Positions 46,336 through 48,580 of a stretch of DNA of 48,580 nt are shown one piece after another. The position numbers were made by a program, and so were the translations under genes. Position 1 is the stretch's first letter. Each line of letters starts with the position of its first letter. The notes under the pieces were generated by a model that worked only from the letters and a program-made list of their open reading frames with translations, made no database searches and was not told where the DNA came from. Source of the stretch: a virus; IMG/VR virus record IMGVR_UViG_3300036859_000170, positions 1-48,580 of that record; one strand, given 5' to 3'.

Positions 46336-46758
46336 ATGCCCACGCCTGGCGAGATCAAGAAGGAAGTCGACGCGCTCGAACGGAAGACTGGCCCCTCCGG
46401 AGCCGTTCCGAACGACCGCAAGACCGACATGCTCGACTTCACTGATGTCGAGAAGCGTCACCCCGACAAGCACATCCGTCTGGTGAACGTCTCCGACTCA
46501 ACCAACGTCGGGCGGAAGCAACGCAGACAGTACGAACGTCTCCCTGCCGAGCAGGGTGGCAAGCAGGTCGGAAACCTCGTTTTGTTTGCTCAGCCAAAAG
46601 CAGAGCACGAACGTCGCTTGGCCGAGAACAAACGCATCCGAGAGAGTCGCCTCAGCGTCTACAAGGACAAGCAGCAGCAGCTCGCCGAAGGCATGGCACG
46701 AGAGCTTCGTGACAAGCACGGCCTCCACATCGACCCTGAACGCCTAATCCGAGGCTAG
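46336..46758 (+). CDS. Highly charged head-module protein
   Basis: 140 residues rich in Lys/Arg/Glu/Gln (AEHERRLAENKRIRESRLSV). No membrane or enzyme motif. Between scaffold and capsid genes; perhaps a minor capsid or assembly cofactor. Confidence 0.65.
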   Translation: MPTPGEIKKEVDALERKTGPSGAVPNDRKTDMLDFTDVEKRHPDKHIRLVNVSDSTNVGRKQRRQYERLPAEQGGKQVGNLVLFAQPKAEHERRLAENKRIRESRLSVYKDKQQQLAEGMARELRDKHGLHIDPERLIRG

Positions 46759-46764
46759 ACTCTC

Positions 46765-47229
46765 ATGGCAAGCTCGTTTCCTGCGTACATCGCGTGGGGA
46801 CGCAAGTCGGACCGCGTTGAGGAGTTCGTTCCGTCACAAACCGCTGGTCAGACATTCGGCGTGGCACAGTTCGTCTACTACGACACGTCCACGAACGTCA
46901 TCCGACTTTGCGGTGCAGACCCTGCGCTGATTGCAGGGTTCAGTGAGGTCGACTCCGAAGCGAACCGTGTCATCACTCCTAACGGTAAGGTTCCGATCTA
47001 CCTCCTGGAGACCGTGACGATGCTCGCGCTGTCGTCCACGACAACTCCAGCGGAGTCCCACGTCGGGGATCAGCACGGAATCACTCGTACCGCGGGTGGC
47101 ATCTGGCAACTCGACACCGCGAAGACTGGTGCCGATGCCAGGATGATCGTCCGCCGCGTTGACATCCCTAACGGGATCTTCTACTGTCAACCCCTCAACG
47201 ACCAGTTGCAGTTCGCAACCATCGCTTAA
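46765..47229 (+). CDS. Capsid decoration-type protein
   Basis: 154 residues, beta-rich: GVAQFVYYDTSTNVIRLCGA, IAGFSEVDSEANRVITPNGK and MLALSSTTTPAESHVGDQHG. Strand pattern and position immediately before the major capsid gene resemble trimeric head-decoration proteins (lambda gpD-like or 'DUF2190'-like). Assignment by context. Confidence 0.65.
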   Translation: MASSFPAYIAWGRKSDRVEEFVPSQTAGQTFGVAQFVYYDTSTNVIRLCGADPALIAGFSEVDSEANRVITPNGKVPIYLLETVTMLALSSTTTPAESHVGDQHGITRTAGGIWQLDTAKTGADARMIVRRVDIPNGIFYCQPLNDQLQFATIA

Positions 47230-47241
47230 GGAGCGACTCTC

Positions 47242-48147
47242 ATGGCTTCGTTTCGTGGTGCATTCAGTAAGCACCTCGCTCCTGGATTCCGAAAGATCGT
47301 TACGGAATCTTACCGCGAGCGCCCTATGGAGGGCGACAAGCTGGTGAACATGAACACCAGCAAGCGTGCTTACGAGGAAGATTTCAACGTCGCGGGCTTC
47401 ACGAATCTGTACAAGAAGCCCGAGGGCGCTTCCGTGGCATTCCAAGACCCTATCGAAGGTAACAAGAAGCGTTATACTTGGGACACCTTCGCTAGTGCCT
47501 TCCGGATCACGGAGGAGATGGGTGAGGACAATCTGTACGGTCTGATCGGTGCAAAGTGGTCTCGATTCCTTGGCCGCGCAGCGCGGTACAACAAGGAAAT
47601 CGTGATGCACTCGCCGTACAACAACGCTTTCGATACAGCGTACACAGGAATCCTAGCTACATCCACAGCCGAATCCCTGTGTGACACACACGCGCTGCTG
47701 CGTGGTGGCTCGATCCGTAATCGGCCAACTACCGATGCCGACTTCGATCTACTCACGTTCCAGGCCGCGATCGAACACTTTCACTCACTGACAGACGAGT
47801 CCGGGATTCCCGCTGTCTTCATCCCGAAGATCGTCGTCCACTCTGCTCAGCTCGAGTGGATCGTGAACCAGGTCTTGAAGACTCCTGCTGGTCTCCAGAC
47901 CACAGCTCAGGACATCAACGTCGCGGCACGTCAGGGTGTCAACCCACACCTATCGCACTTCCTGACCGACGCCGATTCGTGGTACGTCATTTGCGACGAG
48001 CATGATGTGAACTACTTCGACCGTCGCCCGTTCGTGTTCTCCAACTCCGATGACTGGTACACCGGTGATGCACTATTCAAGGGTACTCGTCGTAACGGTG
48101 CTGGTCATGGTGACTGGCGTGGAATCTACGGCAGCGCAGGAGAGTAA
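47242..48147 (+). CDS. Major capsid protein
   Basis: 301 residues, with a ribosome site AAGGAGCG. N-arm helix (MASFRGAFSKHLAPGFRKIV), E-loop-like FTNLYKKPEGASVAFQDPIE, then AFRITEEMGEDNLYGLIGAK, and the A-domain KIVVHSAQLEWIVNQVLK followed by WYVICDEHDVNYFDRRPFVF. The order and length fit the HK97 fold of phage capsid proteins that need a separate scaffold, which is encoded upstream. Confidence 0.85.
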   Translation: MASFRGAFSKHLAPGFRKIVTESYRERPMEGDKLVNMNTSKRAYEEDFNVAGFTNLYKKPEGASVAFQDPIEGNKKRYTWDTFASAFRITEEMGEDNLYGLIGAKWSRFLGRAARYNKEIVMHSPYNNAFDTAYTGILATSTAESLCDTHALLRGGSIRNRPTTDADFDLLTFQAAIEHFHSLTDESGIPAVFIPKIVVHSAQLEWIVNQVLKTPAGLQTTAQDINVAARQGVNPHLSHFLTDADSWYVICDEHDVNYFDRRPFVFSNSDDWYTGDALFKGTRRNGAGHGDWRGIYGSAGE

Positions 48148-48150
48148 CCC

Positions 48151-48580
48151 ATGCCCCTCGACTCTCAGTTCCTCGGTTCGAGGTTGCCCACTCCGTGGAC
48201 GGTCGCTAACGTCAAGAAAGCGACCGATCCAGGGAAGCAGATCGCGTGCACTGCTGCGCTGCTGCTGAAGTACTCACTCGTCGATCCTGCGCTGGGGAGT
48301 GCTACGGCGTACATCAGCACGGGACTGACCTCCACGAAGCTCCCCAACGCCGCGACGCTGACGAACACTCGCAATGCTACAGACTGGGACGGAACGCTCG
48401 GAACGACAGGAGTTCCGGACTATCCACGTACGGCGCTGATCACAGTTACTCATGCGTCGTCGATCGTAGCTGTCAGCGGAACTATCGACGGCATCGACCT
48501 CTACGGTCGAGCCGTCTCTGAAGCGTGGGATATCACCGCCGGCGGTACATCGAAGACCTTCGTAGGCAAAAAGGCCTTCG
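48151..48580 (+). CDS. Capsid-proximal virion protein, 5' part of the junction-spanning gene
   Basis: First part of the 236-residue gene that continues at 1-408. ATG 48151 follows the capsid stop after a few bases, with a GGAGAG site. MPLDSQFLGSRLPTPWTVAN is followed by Ala/Leu/Thr-rich beta segments. The window end is not its natural end. Confidence 0.8.
   Translation, partial: MPLDSQFLGSRLPTPWTVANVKKATDPGKQIACTAALLLKYSLVDPALGSATAYISTGLTSTKLPNAATLTNTRNATDWDGTLGTTGVPDYPRTALITVTHASSIVAVSGTIDGIDLYGRAVSEAWDITAGGTSKTFVGKKAF
48454..48580. repeat. Terminal redundancy, right copy
   Basis: Identical to 1-127. See the left copy: 48,453 bp is the unique circular length. Confidence 0.95.

Overview
The window is one complete, circular podovirus-type bacteriophage genome that was linearised inside a structural gene. 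Its first 127 bases are repeated exactly as its last 127 (1-127 = 48454-48580), so the unique circle is 48,453 bp and one gene (48151 to the end, continuing at 1-408) crosses the artificial ends. There is no integrase, tape measure, sheath or tail tube. A large terminase, portal, scaffold, HK97-type capsid protein, P22-like adaptor and hub, and a set of large Gly/Gln/Ala-rich ejection proteins point to a short-tailed virus with probable headful packaging. The host is Gram-negative: the lysis cassette ends in what looks like a unimolecular spanin, and the phage carries a host-type secreted PEP-CTERM protein. The style of that protein and of a secreted beta-helix protein suggests an environmental phylum such as Gemmatimonadota. 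This is inference only.

Layout. Plus strand, from 40.5 kb through the ends to 22.6 kb, late genes: terminase, portal, scaffold, capsid (40.5-48.6 kb); a run of small virion/Ig-like/lectin-like/fibre genes ending in a beta-helix tail spike (0-8.2 kb); head-tail adaptor (8.2 kb); a GC-rich cargo island (8.9-10.85 kb); a small HExxH protein, holin candidate, M15 endolysin and spanin (10.9-12.7 kb); a tail hub (12.7-14.3 kb); a GNAT acetyltransferase; and three ejection proteins ending with a 1694-residue giant (15.1-22.6 kb). Minus strand, from 40.2 kb down to 22.7 kb, early/middle genes: about 30 tightly overlapping genes. They include an HTH protein, zinc-ribbon proteins, a RecB/Cas4-like nuclease, a Sak4-like annealing ATPase with an OB-type partner, a SLOG-like protein, a PEP-CTERM cargo protein, a ParB-methyltransferase fusion, a uracil-DNA-glycosylase/DNA-polymerase-A fusion and a DUF3987-like ATPase. 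The two arms diverge from a control region at 40.23-40.54 kb and converge at 22.65 kb.

Regulation. Four minus-strand promoters and one plus-strand promoter share 17-bp spacing and an extended -10 (TGn) element, so early transcription probably uses the host sigma-70 enzyme. The most striking signal outside the genes is a dispersed 20-bp near-palindrome, CTTATYCACAAATGAATAAG, present seven times. It contains a consensus DnaA box, always points along the local direction of transcription, and nearly always sits exactly on a stop or start codon. In layout it resembles the stoperators of mycobacteriophage L5, although no L5-type repressor is recognisable here.
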